DNA of 64,000 nucleotides, taken from positions 1-64,000 of the forward strand of contig JAWKWA010000010.1 of NCBI GenBank assembly GCA_041397765.1, in the 5' to 3' direction. Made by a program: the position numbers and the translations under genes. Each line of letters opens with the position of its first letter. Position 1 is the first letter of the stretch. Of the stretch, positions 45,157 through 53,044 are shown in pieces. Source of the DNA: JAWKWA01 sp041397765. GTDB lineage: Bacteria; Pseudomonadota; Alphaproteobacteria; Rhizobiales; Hyphomicrobiaceae. The notes under the pieces are model-generated. The model saw only the letters and a program-made list of their open reading frames with translations. It searched no databases and was not told the origin of the DNA.

Positions 45157-46185
45157 TCAGCCGCCCGTCACCGACATGTGACGCTGAACGGCCGGGCGGC
45201 GCGAGCGGCGGTCGATGACGAAATCGTGGCCCTTGGGTTTCCTGCCGATCGCCTCGTCGATGGCGGCGGAGAGCGGGCCGTCGTCGTCGGGCGAGGCGCG
45301 CAACGGGGCCCGAAGATCGGCGTCGTCGTTCTGGCCGAGGCACATGTACAGCATGCCGGTGCAGGTGATGCGCACGCGGTTGCAGCTCTCGCAGAAATTA
45401 TGGGTGAGTGGGGTGATGAAGCCGAGCCGGCCGCCGGTTTCGGCAATCTCGACATAGCGGGCGGGACCGCCGGTGCGATAGGGAATGTCGGTCAGCGTGA
45501 AGCGGTCCATGAGGCGCGCGCGCACCACCGAGAGCGGCAGATAGCGATCGGTGCGGTCCTCCTCGATCTCGCCCATCGGCATGGTCTCGATCAGGGTCAG
45601 GTCCATGCCCCGGCCATGCGCAAAGCGCAGCATCGGCTCGATCTCGTCCTCGTTGAAGTCCTTGAGCGCGACGGCATTGAGCTTGACGGCGATGCCGGCC
45701 TTTTGCGCCGCATCGATGCCGGCCAGCACCTTGTCGAGCTCGCCCCAGCGGGTGATCTGGCGGAACTTGGCCGGATCGAGCGTGTCGAGCGAGACATTGA
45801 TGCGCCGGATGCCATGGGCGGCGAGCTCCGGGGCGAAGCGGGCGAGCTGGCTGCCGTTGGTCGTCAGCGTCAGCTCGTCGAGGGCGCCGCTGCCGAGGTG
45901 GCGCGAGAGGCGCTCGATCAGCCACATGATGTTCTTGCGCACCAGCGGCTCGCCGCCCGTGAGGCGCAGCTTGCGCACGCCCTTGGCGACGAAGGCGGAG
46001 CACAGGCGGTCGAGCTCCTCGAGCGTCAGCAGCTCCTTCTTGGGCAGGAAGGTCATGTGCTCGGCCATGCAGTACACGCAGCGGAAGTCGCAGCGGTCGG
46101 TGACCGAGACGCGCAGATAGGTGACGTGCCGCCCGAACGGGTCGATCATCGGCCGTGGCCGATCATGAGGCGTGTCAGCGTTCAT
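45157..46185 (-). CDS. moaA: GTP 3',8-cyclase (molybdenum cofactor biosynthesis)
   Basis: 342 residues. Radical SAM cluster motif CDFRCVYC in TYLRVSVTDRCDFRCVYCMA, SAM-binding KLRLTGGEPLVRKN, and the second 4Fe-4S cluster in CESCNRVRITCTGMLYMC. It ends in MSVTGG; the terminal Gly-Gly is needed for MoaA activity. It converts GTP to 3',8-cyclo-7,8-dihydro-GTP, the first step to molybdopterin. ATG at 46185 with AGGAG 9 bases upstream. No other moa gene is here, so the pathway is completed elsewhere. Confidence 0.94.
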   Translation of the reverse strand: MNADTPHDRPRPMIDPFGRHVTYLRVSVTDRCDFRCVYCMAEHMTFLPKKELLTLEELDRLCSAFVAKGVRKLRLTGGEPLVRKNIMWLIERLSRHLGSGALDELTLTTNGSQLARFAPELAAHGIRRINVSLDTLDPAKFRQITRWGELDKVLAGIDAAQKAGIAVKLNAVALKDFNEDEIEPMLRFAHGRGMDLTLIETMPMGEIEEDRTDRYLPLSVVRARLMDRFTLTDIPYRTGGPARYVEIAETGGRLGFITPLTHNFCESCNRVRITCTGMLYMCLGQNDDADLRAPLRASPDDDGPLSAAIDEAIGRKPKGHDFVIDRRSRRPAVQRHMSVTGG

Positions 46186-46336
46186 TTCGGCAAGCTCCTG
46201 GCGGTCCCGGCCGGTCGCGCGGTTTCGCCGGACGGACAGGGACCGTTTCGCGTTTGGCTCTTTCCTATCAGATAGGGCGCCGCCGCGCACGGGTGAAGCC
46301 GGCACGAGCCTGGCGCATGGCAGACCGCGCCTGATA

Positions 46337-47146
46337 TCAGATCGGGCCGGCCGCTCCGGCGGCGCCGAGCGTCTCGGCGATGGTGCGGATCAGCAGATCG
46401 AGATCGGCCGGCCGCGACAGGCGGTGCTCGCCGTCCTTGACGAGGGTCAGGCGGATGTCGGGCGCCTCGAGGAGACCGGTGAGCTCGATCGAACCCTGCC
46501 AGGGCACGTCCGGGTCGGCCATGCCCTGGATGATCCGCACCGGGCAGGCCGGGTCGAAGGGCCGCCCGGCGATGAGATGGCTCCGCCCCTCCTCGATCAG
46601 CCGGCGCGTGATCGGATAGCCCTCGTCGCCATAGGCGGACGGGCGCATCCAGACGCCCCTCTCCATGACGTCGCGACGCTCGGCCTCGCCCATCTCCTGC
46701 CACATCAGCCGCTCGGTCATGTCCCAGGCCGGGGCGATCAGCACGAGCCCGGCGATGCGGCCGGTGCCGGCGAGGGCCCGGGCGAGGACGAGGGCGATCC
46801 AGCCGCCCATGCTGGAGCCGATCAGCACCTGTGGCCCCTCGGCGAGCTGCTCGATCACGGTGCGTGCCTCGGCCGCCCAGTCGCCGATGGTCATGTCCTC
46901 GATCCGGCCGGATGAGCGGCCGTGGCCGGAATAGTCGAGGCGCGTCATGGCGAGGCCTTCGGCTCGCGCCCAGTCGGCGATCACGCTCGCCTTGGTGCTC
47001 GCCATGTCGGACTTGAAGCCAGGCAGCCAGACGAGACCGGGGCGGCCGTCGGGGCGCACGGCGGGCTCGGCGATCACGGCGATCCGGCGCGAGTGGCCCG
47101 AAGCCGCATCGCCCAGCTCGAGGAATCGTGGTTCTTCGGCGGTCAA
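46337..47146 (-). CDS. alpha/beta hydrolase (serine hydrolase fold)
   Basis: 269 residues. LVWLPGFKSDMASTKASVIA opens the fold (oxyanion region), RLDYSGHGRSSGRIEDMTIG follows, the nucleophile elbow is GSSMGG, and KDGEHRLS has the catalytic His. The acid is likely in RIIQGMADPDVPW. TTG start at 47146 with AGGAG upstream at the right distance. Relatives include cytoplasmic carboxylesterases beside infC in other alphaproteobacteria. Substrate unknown. Confidence 0.87.
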   Translation of the reverse strand: MTAEEPRFLELGDAASGHSRRIAVIAEPAVRPDGRPGLVWLPGFKSDMASTKASVIADWARAEGLAMTRLDYSGHGRSSGRIEDMTIGDWAAEARTVIEQLAEGPQVLIGSSMGGWIALVLARALAGTGRIAGLVLIAPAWDMTERLMWQEMGEAERRDVMERGVWMRPSAYGDEGYPITRRLIEEGRSHLIAGRPFDPACPVRIIQGMADPDVPWQGSIELTGLLEAPDIRLTLVKDGEHRLSRPADLDLLIRTIAETLGAAGAAGPI

Positions 47147-47210
47147 TTGAAGTCACTCCTGGTCAGCTGCCGCTCCCCGTCGGGAGACGCCGGATCGCGG
47201 GACGGATCCG

Positions 47211-47255
47211 GCACGGTCCGACACAGCACGGTCCGACACAGCCCGGTCCGACAAA
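47211..47255 (+). repeat. three tandem copies of a 15-bp unit
   Basis: GCACGGTCCGACACA at 47211-47225, an exact copy at 47226-47240, and a variant GCCCGGTCCGACAAA at 47241-47255. It ends 19 bases before the glycosyltransferase start, inside its likely leader. Copy number could vary between strains. Confidence 0.85.
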
Positions 47256-47273
47256 GAGGGAAGGAGCCGTCTT

Positions 47274-48494
47274 GTGCCCGCCGCTTTCGCAACCGTGCTT
47301 CAGATCATCCCGCGGCTCGATACCGGCGGGGCCGAGCTGTCGACCATCGAGGTCACCGAGGCGATCGTCAAGGCCGGCGGACGGGCACTCGTTGCCAGCG
47401 AAGGCGGGCGCATGGCGGGGGAGATCGCCCGGCTCGGCGGCGAGCTCGTCGCCTTTCCGGCCGCGACCAAGAACCCTCTCCGCATCCTCGCCAATGCCCG
47501 CCGTCTCGCACGCCTCATCGAGGCCGAGAAGGTCGACATCGTCCATGCCCGCAGCCGCGCGCCGGCCTGGAGCGCGCTCATCGCCGCCCGTCGCACGGGG
47601 CGGCCGTTCGTCACCACCTATCACGGTGCCTATGGCGGGCGGGGTGCCCTCAAGACCTGGTACAATGGCGTGATGGCGCGCGGCGACCTCGTCATCGCCA
47701 ACTCGGCCTATACCGCGCGGCTGATCGCCGAGCGCCACGGGACGCCCGAGACGCGCATCCGCGTCATCCATCGCGGCGTCGATGTGGCGCGCTTCGACCG
47801 GGCGGCGATCGCGCCCGAGCGCATCAGCGCCTTGCGAGAGGAATGGGGCCTCGCGCCCGGCGACCGGGTCGTGCTGCAGGCGGCGCGTCTGACCGGCTGG
47901 AAGGGCCAGCGCGTGCTCATCGAGGCGGCGCGGCTGCTCGCATCGTCCGGTCGGCTCGGCGATGCCGTCGTCGTCATGGCGGGCGACGCCCAGGGGCGGG
48001 ACGGCTATCGCGAGGAGCTGCTGGCGCGGATCGAGGCCGCCGGCCTTGGCACTCTTGTCCGGCTGGTCGGCCATTGCGCCGACATGCCGGCCGCCTTCGC
48101 CCTTGCCGATCTGGCGGTCATCGCCTCGACCGAGCCGGAGGCGTTCGGGCGGGCGACGGCCGAAGCGCTCGCGGTCGGCTGCCCGGTGGTGGCGACGGAT
48201 CTGGGAGCGCCGCCCGAGACGCTGCTGGTAAAGGGACGGGTGCCGGAGGGCTCCCATGTCGGCTGGCTGGCCGAGCCGGGCGATGCGGCGGGGCTTGCGG
48301 CCCGCATCGCCGAGGCACTGGCGCTGTCGCAAAGCGAGCGCGCGGCGCTTGCCGATCGTGCCCTCGCCCATGTCCGCGCGCATTTCACGGTCGCGCAGCT
48401 TCAGGGCGCCACGCTCGACGTCTATCGGGAGTTGCTGGCTGGCATGGGGGAAAACCCTGCCGGCGAGCGTGGCCGCCCGGCGCCGCGCGCTTGA
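47274..48494 (+). CDS. GT4-family glycosyltransferase
   Basis: 406 residues, GT-B fold. N-terminal acceptor half VLQIIPRLDTGGAELSTIEV, then IVHARSRAPAWSALIAARRT, and HGAYGGRGALKTWYNGVM. C-terminal nucleotide-sugar half VLQAARLTGWKGQRVLIEAA and IASTEPEAFGRATAEALAVG, the GT4 EX7E motif. A GTG start with GGAGCC upstream. It probably builds a cell-surface polysaccharide or glycolipid in the cytoplasm or at the inner membrane. No other glycan gene is near, so its acceptor is open. Confidence 0.88.
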   Translation: MPAAFATVLQIIPRLDTGGAELSTIEVTEAIVKAGGRALVASEGGRMAGEIARLGGELVAFPAATKNPLRILANARRLARLIEAEKVDIVHARSRAPAWSALIAARRTGRPFVTTYHGAYGGRGALKTWYNGVMARGDLVIANSAYTARLIAERHGTPETRIRVIHRGVDVARFDRAAIAPERISALREEWGLAPGDRVVLQAARLTGWKGQRVLIEAARLLASSGRLGDAVVVMAGDAQGRDGYREELLARIEAAGLGTLVRLVGHCADMPAAFALADLAVIASTEPEAFGRATAEALAVGCPVVATDLGAPPETLLVKGRVPEGSHVGWLAEPGDAAGLAARIAEALALSQSERAALADRALAHVRAHFTVAQLQGATLDVYRELLAGMGENPAGERGRPAPRA

Positions 48495-48530
48495 CAAGGG
48501 CGCCAGTCTTATCGATTCTGCCCATGTATA
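48491..48530 (+). promoter_or_regulatory. possible promoter of infC
   Basis: TTGACA at 48491-48496 overlaps the glycosyltransferase stop. ATCGATTCTG about 17 bases on may hold a weak -10 and TATAGC at 48528 is an alternative. A start here would give a leader of about 250 bases before infC. The -10 assignment is uncertain. Confidence 0.3.
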
Positions 48531-48780
48531 GCGTTGCGGGGCACTTCCGGCTCTTGTCTCTGAGGTTCAAGGAGGCAGGAGCATTCGGTGCTATCCCATG
48601 CGATAAACCAGCGAGCGTCCGAGCCGACGAGGTTGCGCCTCTCGACCCTTTCCCCATTGCGGGACGGGACGACCGAGCCGGGCGGCCCCGTGCTTCCACG
48701 AGAAGAACGGTGAGAAGTACGGTCGCGCATCCACGGATGCAGACCCCGCGATCCGGACGAGACACGAAGGAGACTGACAC

Positions 48781-49323
48781 ATCCCCCGCCGACCGATGAG
48801 AGCCACGCAGGAGCGTGAGACAGAGGGCCCGCGCATCAATGGAGCGATCAGGGCCCGGCAGATCCAGCTGATCGACACCACAGGCACCAATATCGGCGTC
48901 GTCGACCGGGACGAGGGGCTGCGGCTGGCCGTGGAGGCCGGGCTGGACCTCGTCGAGATCGCGCCGAACTCCGAGCCGCCCGTCTGCAAGATTCTCGACT
49001 ACGGCAAATTCAAGTACCAGTCCCAGAAGAAGGCCGCCGAGGCGCGCAAGAAGCAGAAGGTCGTCGAGGTCAAAGAGATCAAGATGCGACCGAACATCGA
49101 CGATCACGACTACGATGTGAAGCTGCGCAACATGAAGCGGTTCTTCGAGGAGGGCGACAAGGTCAAGGTGACGTTGCGCTTCCGCGGCCGCGAGATGGCG
49201 CACCAGGAGATCGGCTTCCAGGTGCTGCAGCGGGTGAAGGCGGACTGCGAGAGCATCGCCAAGATCGAATCGGAGCCGCGCTTCGAGGGCCGTCAGGTGG
49301 TGATGATCCTGGCCCCGCGCTGA
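48781..49323 (+). CDS. infC: translation initiation factor IF-3, non-AUG (ATC) start
   Basis: About 180 residues. It binds the 30S subunit and checks the start codon. N-terminal domain RARQIQLIDTTGTNIGVVDR, then PPVCKILDYGKFKYQSQKKA. C-terminal domain KEIKMRPNIDDHDYDVKLRN and LRFRGREMAHQEIGFQVLQR. The first ATG in the frame (48796) has no ribosome site. The codon five positions earlier is ATC at 48781, 8 bases after AAGGAG (48767-48772), giving an N-terminus IPRRPMRATQERE that resembles the IRRPFRA opening of other alphaproteobacterial IF-3. infC is known to use a rare start codon (AUU in E. coli) so that IF-3 limits its own synthesis; the same design is inferred here. Confidence 0.9.
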   Translation: MPRRPMRATQERETEGPRINGAIRARQIQLIDTTGTNIGVVDRDEGLRLAVEAGLDLVEIAPNSEPPVCKILDYGKFKYQSQKKAAEARKKQKVVEVKEIKMRPNIDDHDYDVKLRNMKRFFEEGDKVKVTLRFRGREMAHQEIGFQVLQRVKADCESIAKIESEPRFEGRQVVMILAPR

Positions 49324-49598
49324 GATCGGCCGTTCCGCGACACTTGGGCCTCGATGCGGTATCGGCGAGGGCCCGTGAGAGCAACGTGCCCGGTTGAGAC
49401 GACTGAATTCGTTGCCGGGGTGGCTCGATCTGGTCTTCACCGTGGCCGCCTCGTGCCGCCCCCTGTCGCCCTCGATCGATGAACGCGGGGGGCAGTATCG
49501 AAACGGTCAGGCCCGCCGGGTCACGTCTTCGTGGAGGGGCGGCTCTCTGCGATTGCCGGTCCCTTCGCGCTGCCATTCGCCCGCCATCGTGCCCGTCC

Positions 49599-51491
49599 TC
49601 ATTCCGGCGGCTTCAACCTCAGCTCGTCCCAGATCAGCGTGCGCAGGGTCTCGCTCCGCCGCTCGATCCGGGCGGCGTCCCAATCGTCCTCGCCGATCAC
49701 CGATCTCAGCGTCTCGTAGAGCCCGGCCTGTTCCCTCAGCCGCGGCAGCTTTTCGGGGAACGGCTTGTTCGTGAGCTCCTTGTTCACGCGCCGGTCGAGC
49801 AGAGCCAGATTGCCGAGGGCGTAGCAGGCAGCGTCATAGGCGACGGAATCGATGATGATGCCGAATTGCGGGTTGCGCGGCATCACATGCTCGACCGAGC
49901 CGTCGCGCAGCAGCCTCGTCAGCTCCGGGCGCCAGTTGCGCGACTCCAGCCATTTGAGCAGCGGCGGCGCGATGTCGGGGCTCTTGATCTGCGAGCGCAG
50001 CACCCGGTCGATGCGCTGCCGGGTCTCTTTGAAGATGTGCAGAGCCCCGACCTGGCCGGCGCTGCCGGCGCTGCGATAGCGCAGCGGGTTGAGGCCGGCC
50101 TTGGATTGCGCCACCGCCCTTGCGAAGATCGCCTGGGGCGCCACGTCCGACTGGCCGAGCGTGATCGCCATGCAACGCCGCGGCAGCGCATCGAACAGCT
50201 CCTCGTAGAACGCCCGCTCCGCGGCGCGCAGCCGGTTCCGGTGCAGGGCATGGCTGAGCCTGCTCCAATGATAGAGTGCGAGCGGCTGCCAATCCGTCCA
50301 GGGTATGACGTCGAGGCGGCAGATATTGCGGGCTATGGCATCCTCGCCCCCTTGCGTTCGCAGGGTCTCCATCTCGCGCCAGCGGTGAGCGAGATTGCGC
50401 ACCCCATTCATCCAGTCGACGAGGCCGGTCTCGAGCGCTCGAGCCGCCAGATGCTCGCCAAGGTCGGTATGCCAGTGCTCCTTCTGCGTCTCGACCCGGC
50501 CGTTCGCATCGACGACCGCCCGCTCGATCACATCGACGGCGCGCATGAAGCGCTCGAGTCCGTCGCCCGTCACCTCGGCGGTCTCGCTCCACAGCGCGGC
50601 GAGCGTGGTGGCCTCCTCGTCGGACCTCGCACATTCCACGATCAGGCCCTTGAGGATGGCGAGGCGGCTGATGCGCTTGCCGTAGAGATTGGTCGAGACG
50701 AAGATCTGGCGGGCGAGGCGGCTGTCGTCGGGAAAGAGCACGTTGATTGCCACGCGCTCGACGAGAAAAGTGAAGAAGGCCCGGCGCCGCTCGAGGCTCC
50801 ACTCCTTCAGCCGGTCGTGGAGCGAGGTGCGGATCCTCAGGATCCGCTGGCCGGTGTCGCGCCGGGAATGGCCCCGGCGCGGGCGGGGCCGGTCGTTGCG
50901 CTCCTGGATGTCGCGGCGCAGGGTCGGGTCGCGTCCGTCGAGATGCAGGCGCGGCGTTTGCGCGTCGGCCCAGATCAGCCGGTCGATCTCGTCCTTCCCC
51001 GCCGCCTCCGGCTCCAGATCGCGCAGCACCGAGAAGAGGATGGTGAGAACGGTCGTCCGCTGCTGGCCGTCATAGATGATCAGCGTCCCGTCGGTGTCCG
51101 TCATCAGCACCATGGTGCCGAAGAAGAACCAGCCGAGTGCCTCGAAGGCCGCGATGGTGTCCGGCCTGCGGCCGAGGGGATCGGGAGCGTCCTCGGTTTC
51201 CTCGGCATCCTCGGGGTCCCCGGCGTACTCGGTGTCCTCGCGGGGCGTCTTGGGCGGATCCTCCTCCGCCTCGCCGCCGTCGTCCTCCAACGCGCCCTCG
51301 TCGATCAGTTCGCTGAATACGACGTCGAGTTCGCGCAGCAGGCTGGTGCTGTCGGCCGGCTCCCATTCGATGCCGCGCTGGATCGCGGCTGGAACGAGGC
51401 GGGGCGCGGCGAACAGGTCGGCAAGGCGCCAGACCGCGCTTCGCACGGGCATCGGGCGGCGCAGTTCGCGCGCCGGAATGGATTCGGTCAC
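49599..51491 (-). CDS. DUF262/DUF1524 protein, GmrSD-type nuclease-like (possible type IV restriction/defence)
   Basis: 630 residues. The DUF262 part carries IYDGQQRTTVLTILFSVL with the ParB-like DGQQR at about 141-145, which binds and hydrolyses nucleotide in GmrS-type proteins. The C-terminal DUF1524 part has GSVEHVMPRNPQFG and NLALLDRRVNKELTNKPFPE, matching the His-Me finger pattern of GmrD. Fused GmrSD proteins restrict phages with modified DNA. An unusual acidic insert (about residues 64-106, Glu/Asp/Pro-rich) interrupts the N-terminal domain. The gene stands alone on the - strand behind infC. It may be a solitary defence gene; the nuclease role is by analogy. Confidence 0.8.
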   Translation of the reverse strand: MTESIPARELRRPMPVRSAVWRLADLFAAPRLVPAAIQRGIEWEPADSTSLLRELDVVFSELIDEGALEDDGGEAEEDPPKTPREDTEYAGDPEDAEETEDAPDPLGRRPDTIAAFEALGWFFFGTMVLMTDTDGTLIIYDGQQRTTVLTILFSVLRDLEPEAAGKDEIDRLIWADAQTPRLHLDGRDPTLRRDIQERNDRPRPRRGHSRRDTGQRILRIRTSLHDRLKEWSLERRRAFFTFLVERVAINVLFPDDSRLARQIFVSTNLYGKRISRLAILKGLIVECARSDEEATTLAALWSETAEVTGDGLERFMRAVDVIERAVVDANGRVETQKEHWHTDLGEHLAARALETGLVDWMNGVRNLAHRWREMETLRTQGGEDAIARNICRLDVIPWTDWQPLALYHWSRLSHALHRNRLRAAERAFYEELFDALPRRCMAITLGQSDVAPQAIFARAVAQSKAGLNPLRYRSAGSAGQVGALHIFKETRQRIDRVLRSQIKSPDIAPPLLKWLESRNWRPELTRLLRDGSVEHVMPRNPQFGIIIDSVAYDAACYALGNLALLDRRVNKELTNKPFPEKLPRLREQAGLYETLRSVIGEDDWDAARIERRSETLRTLIWDELRLKPPE

Positions 51492-51884
51492 CTCGGTCGG
51501 CTCCGTTTCGCCTGACGGTACTGGGCGCCCGCGAGCCCTCTCAACGTCGAGTGGTGCGCCCCCGACGTCTGCCGCACCACTTCATGGACCGCCACCAGTG
51601 AAGTCTAGACCGTCGCCGACAAGTATTGCCGAGCGGTCCAATCTTGGGCAGGCCAAACCATGACATTGGCACTGCCGAGGCGCCAATGCAACTCCGAGTG
51701 GAGTGATCTTGTGCTGATTGCGTGGGAGCCGACCTGCCGGCGCTGGGGCGCCCCGGCCGCCGCGACGCTCGCCGAGCCATGGCGGAACAGCATGGCGCTC
51801 CGCCGGTCCCGCTCTACCCAACAGCCCGGCGCGCAGCCATTGTGCAGCCATGGCCGGTCGGCCGCATAGAACGGGACGGTCGAG
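51492..51884. other. gap between the DUF262 gene and the EamA gene
   Basis: About 390 bases. No gene is supported. It should hold both promoters of this divergent pair. The stretch 51655-51720 is somewhat less GC-rich (ACCATGACATTGGCACTGCC), and I see no clear -35/-10 pair or repeat. Confidence 0.35.
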
Positions 51885-52853
51885 ATGACGACGACGTCGG
51901 GAACGGGCATCGCAGAGCCGAGGCAGGCCGAGAGCCGCGACCGCAGCCTTTCGGCGATCGCTCTGCTCAGCGTCGGTGTCGTCATTTTCTCGGTGCAGGA
52001 CATCGTCCTCAAGGGGCTCAGCGGCGCCTACACGGTCCATGAGATCGTGTTCATCCGCAGCCTCGTCGCGCTGCCGATCCTCACCGTCGCACTCTGGCGC
52101 ACCGGCGAGCTCGGCGCGGTGGCAAGGGGATGGACGTCCTTCCTGCTCCTGCGCTCGCTCTTCATGTTCGTCGGCTACTCGTCCTACTATCTGGCGCTCG
52201 CCGCCATGCCGATGGCGGATGCGGTGGCGCTTGCCATGTCGGCGCCCCTGTTCATCACTGCGCTCTCCTGGCCGGTGCTCGGCGAGCCGGTCGGGCCGCG
52301 GCGCATCGCGGCGGTGATCGTCGGTTTCATCGGCTGCATCGTGCTGTTGGCACCGGGCTCGTCGGTGTTCGAGCCGGCTGGCCTGCTCGCCCTCCTGACG
52401 GCGGTGACCTATGGCGTGGCGCAACTCCTGTCACGCAAGACCGCCGCCGAGTTCAGCGCCACCGCCATGGCCTTCAATCTGACCATCGTCTTCCTGGTGA
52501 TCGGCGGCCTCATCGGCCTCGTCCTCGGCGACGGACGCATGGACCTGTCGGCCCACCCGACCATGGGATTCATGTTCCGCGCCTGGTCCTGGCCGAGCCA
52601 GGTCGATCTCGCGCTGATGGCGGCGACCGGGATCATCGCGACGCTTGGCATGTACTGCCTCGCGGAGGCCTATCGCCGGACCGAGCCCAACATCGTCGCG
52701 CCGTTCGAATATTCGGCGCTGCTGTGGGGCATCCTCTGGGGCTGGCTGTTCTGGGGCACGCTGCCGGGGGCGAACGGTATCGCCGGCATCCTCTTCATCG
52801 TCGGCGCCGGGCTTTTCATCATCTATCGCGAGATGCGCCTGAAGCACCGGTGA
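51885..52853 (+). CDS. EamA family permease
   Basis: 322 residues and ten helices. LLSVGVVIFSVQDIVLKGLS opens, IRSLVALPILTVALW follows, LAAMPMADAVALAMSAPLFI ends the first repeat with LGEPVGPRR, and EPNIVAPFEYSALLWGILWG ends the second. It ends FIIYREMRLKHR. This is the S-adenosylmethionine/riboflavin-like EamA group by general look, but no ligand can be named. Its stop runs into a structured inverted repeat (52852-52906) that could terminate transcription. Confidence 0.88.
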   Translation: MTTTSGTGIAEPRQAESRDRSLSAIALLSVGVVIFSVQDIVLKGLSGAYTVHEIVFIRSLVALPILTVALWRTGELGAVARGWTSFLLLRSLFMFVGYSSYYLALAAMPMADAVALAMSAPLFITALSWPVLGEPVGPRRIAAVIVGFIGCIVLLAPGSSVFEPAGLLALLTAVTYGVAQLLSRKTAAEFSATAMAFNLTIVFLVIGGLIGLVLGDGRMDLSAHPTMGFMFRAWSWPSQVDLALMAATGIIATLGMYCLAEAYRRTEPNIVAPFEYSALLWGILWGWLFWGTLPGANGIAGILFIVGAGLFIIYREMRLKHR

Positions 52854-52906
52854 TACCGGCGCGCACGAGTTTCGACTCGTGATCCAGTTGGATGCGCGCC
52901 GGTATC
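52852..52906 (+). other. three-way-junction inverted repeat, possible terminator or structured RNA
   Basis: Outer arms GATACCGGCGCGC (52852-52864) and GCGCGCCGGTATC (52894-52906) pair perfectly over 13 bp. Inside are two hairpins: ACGAGT-TTCG-ACTCGT (52865-52880) and ATCC-AGTT-GGAT (52882-52893). TCCTTTGTTT follows, a weak U-tract. The element begins within the EamA stop codon. A terminator is the simplest reading, but the branched shape is unusual. Confidence 0.6.
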
Positions 52907-52912
52907 TCCTTT

Positions 52913-52988
52913 GTTTACGCGCGCCCGCCCGCCAACCCCGCGCGTATTCTGTTTGCGCGCGGCCGCCCCGCCAACCCGGCGCGCGAAC
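52913..52988 (+). repeat. imperfect tandem duplication of a 38-bp GC-rich unit
   Basis: Two adjoining units at 52913-52950 and 52951-52988 share GTTT(A/G)CGCGCG and CCGCC(C/A)AACCC(C/G)GCGCG with a few differences. It lies between the structured element and the amine oxidase gene end, outside any gene. Confidence 0.6.
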
Positions 52989-53044
52989 GCGCTCGCGGGC
53001 CGGCGCTCGCCGGCGGCAGGCCTCGACCTTCCTGGCTGGCCCGG

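Noticed and set aside
46186..46336. Molybdenum cofactor riboswitch upstream of moaA
   Set aside because: The gene's ribosome site is close and I cannot draw the conserved multi-stem structure in the short upstream region.
49324..49598. rpmI/rplT expected after infC
   Set aside because: No ribosomal protein L35 or L20 sequence is present in any frame; the genes must be elsewhere.
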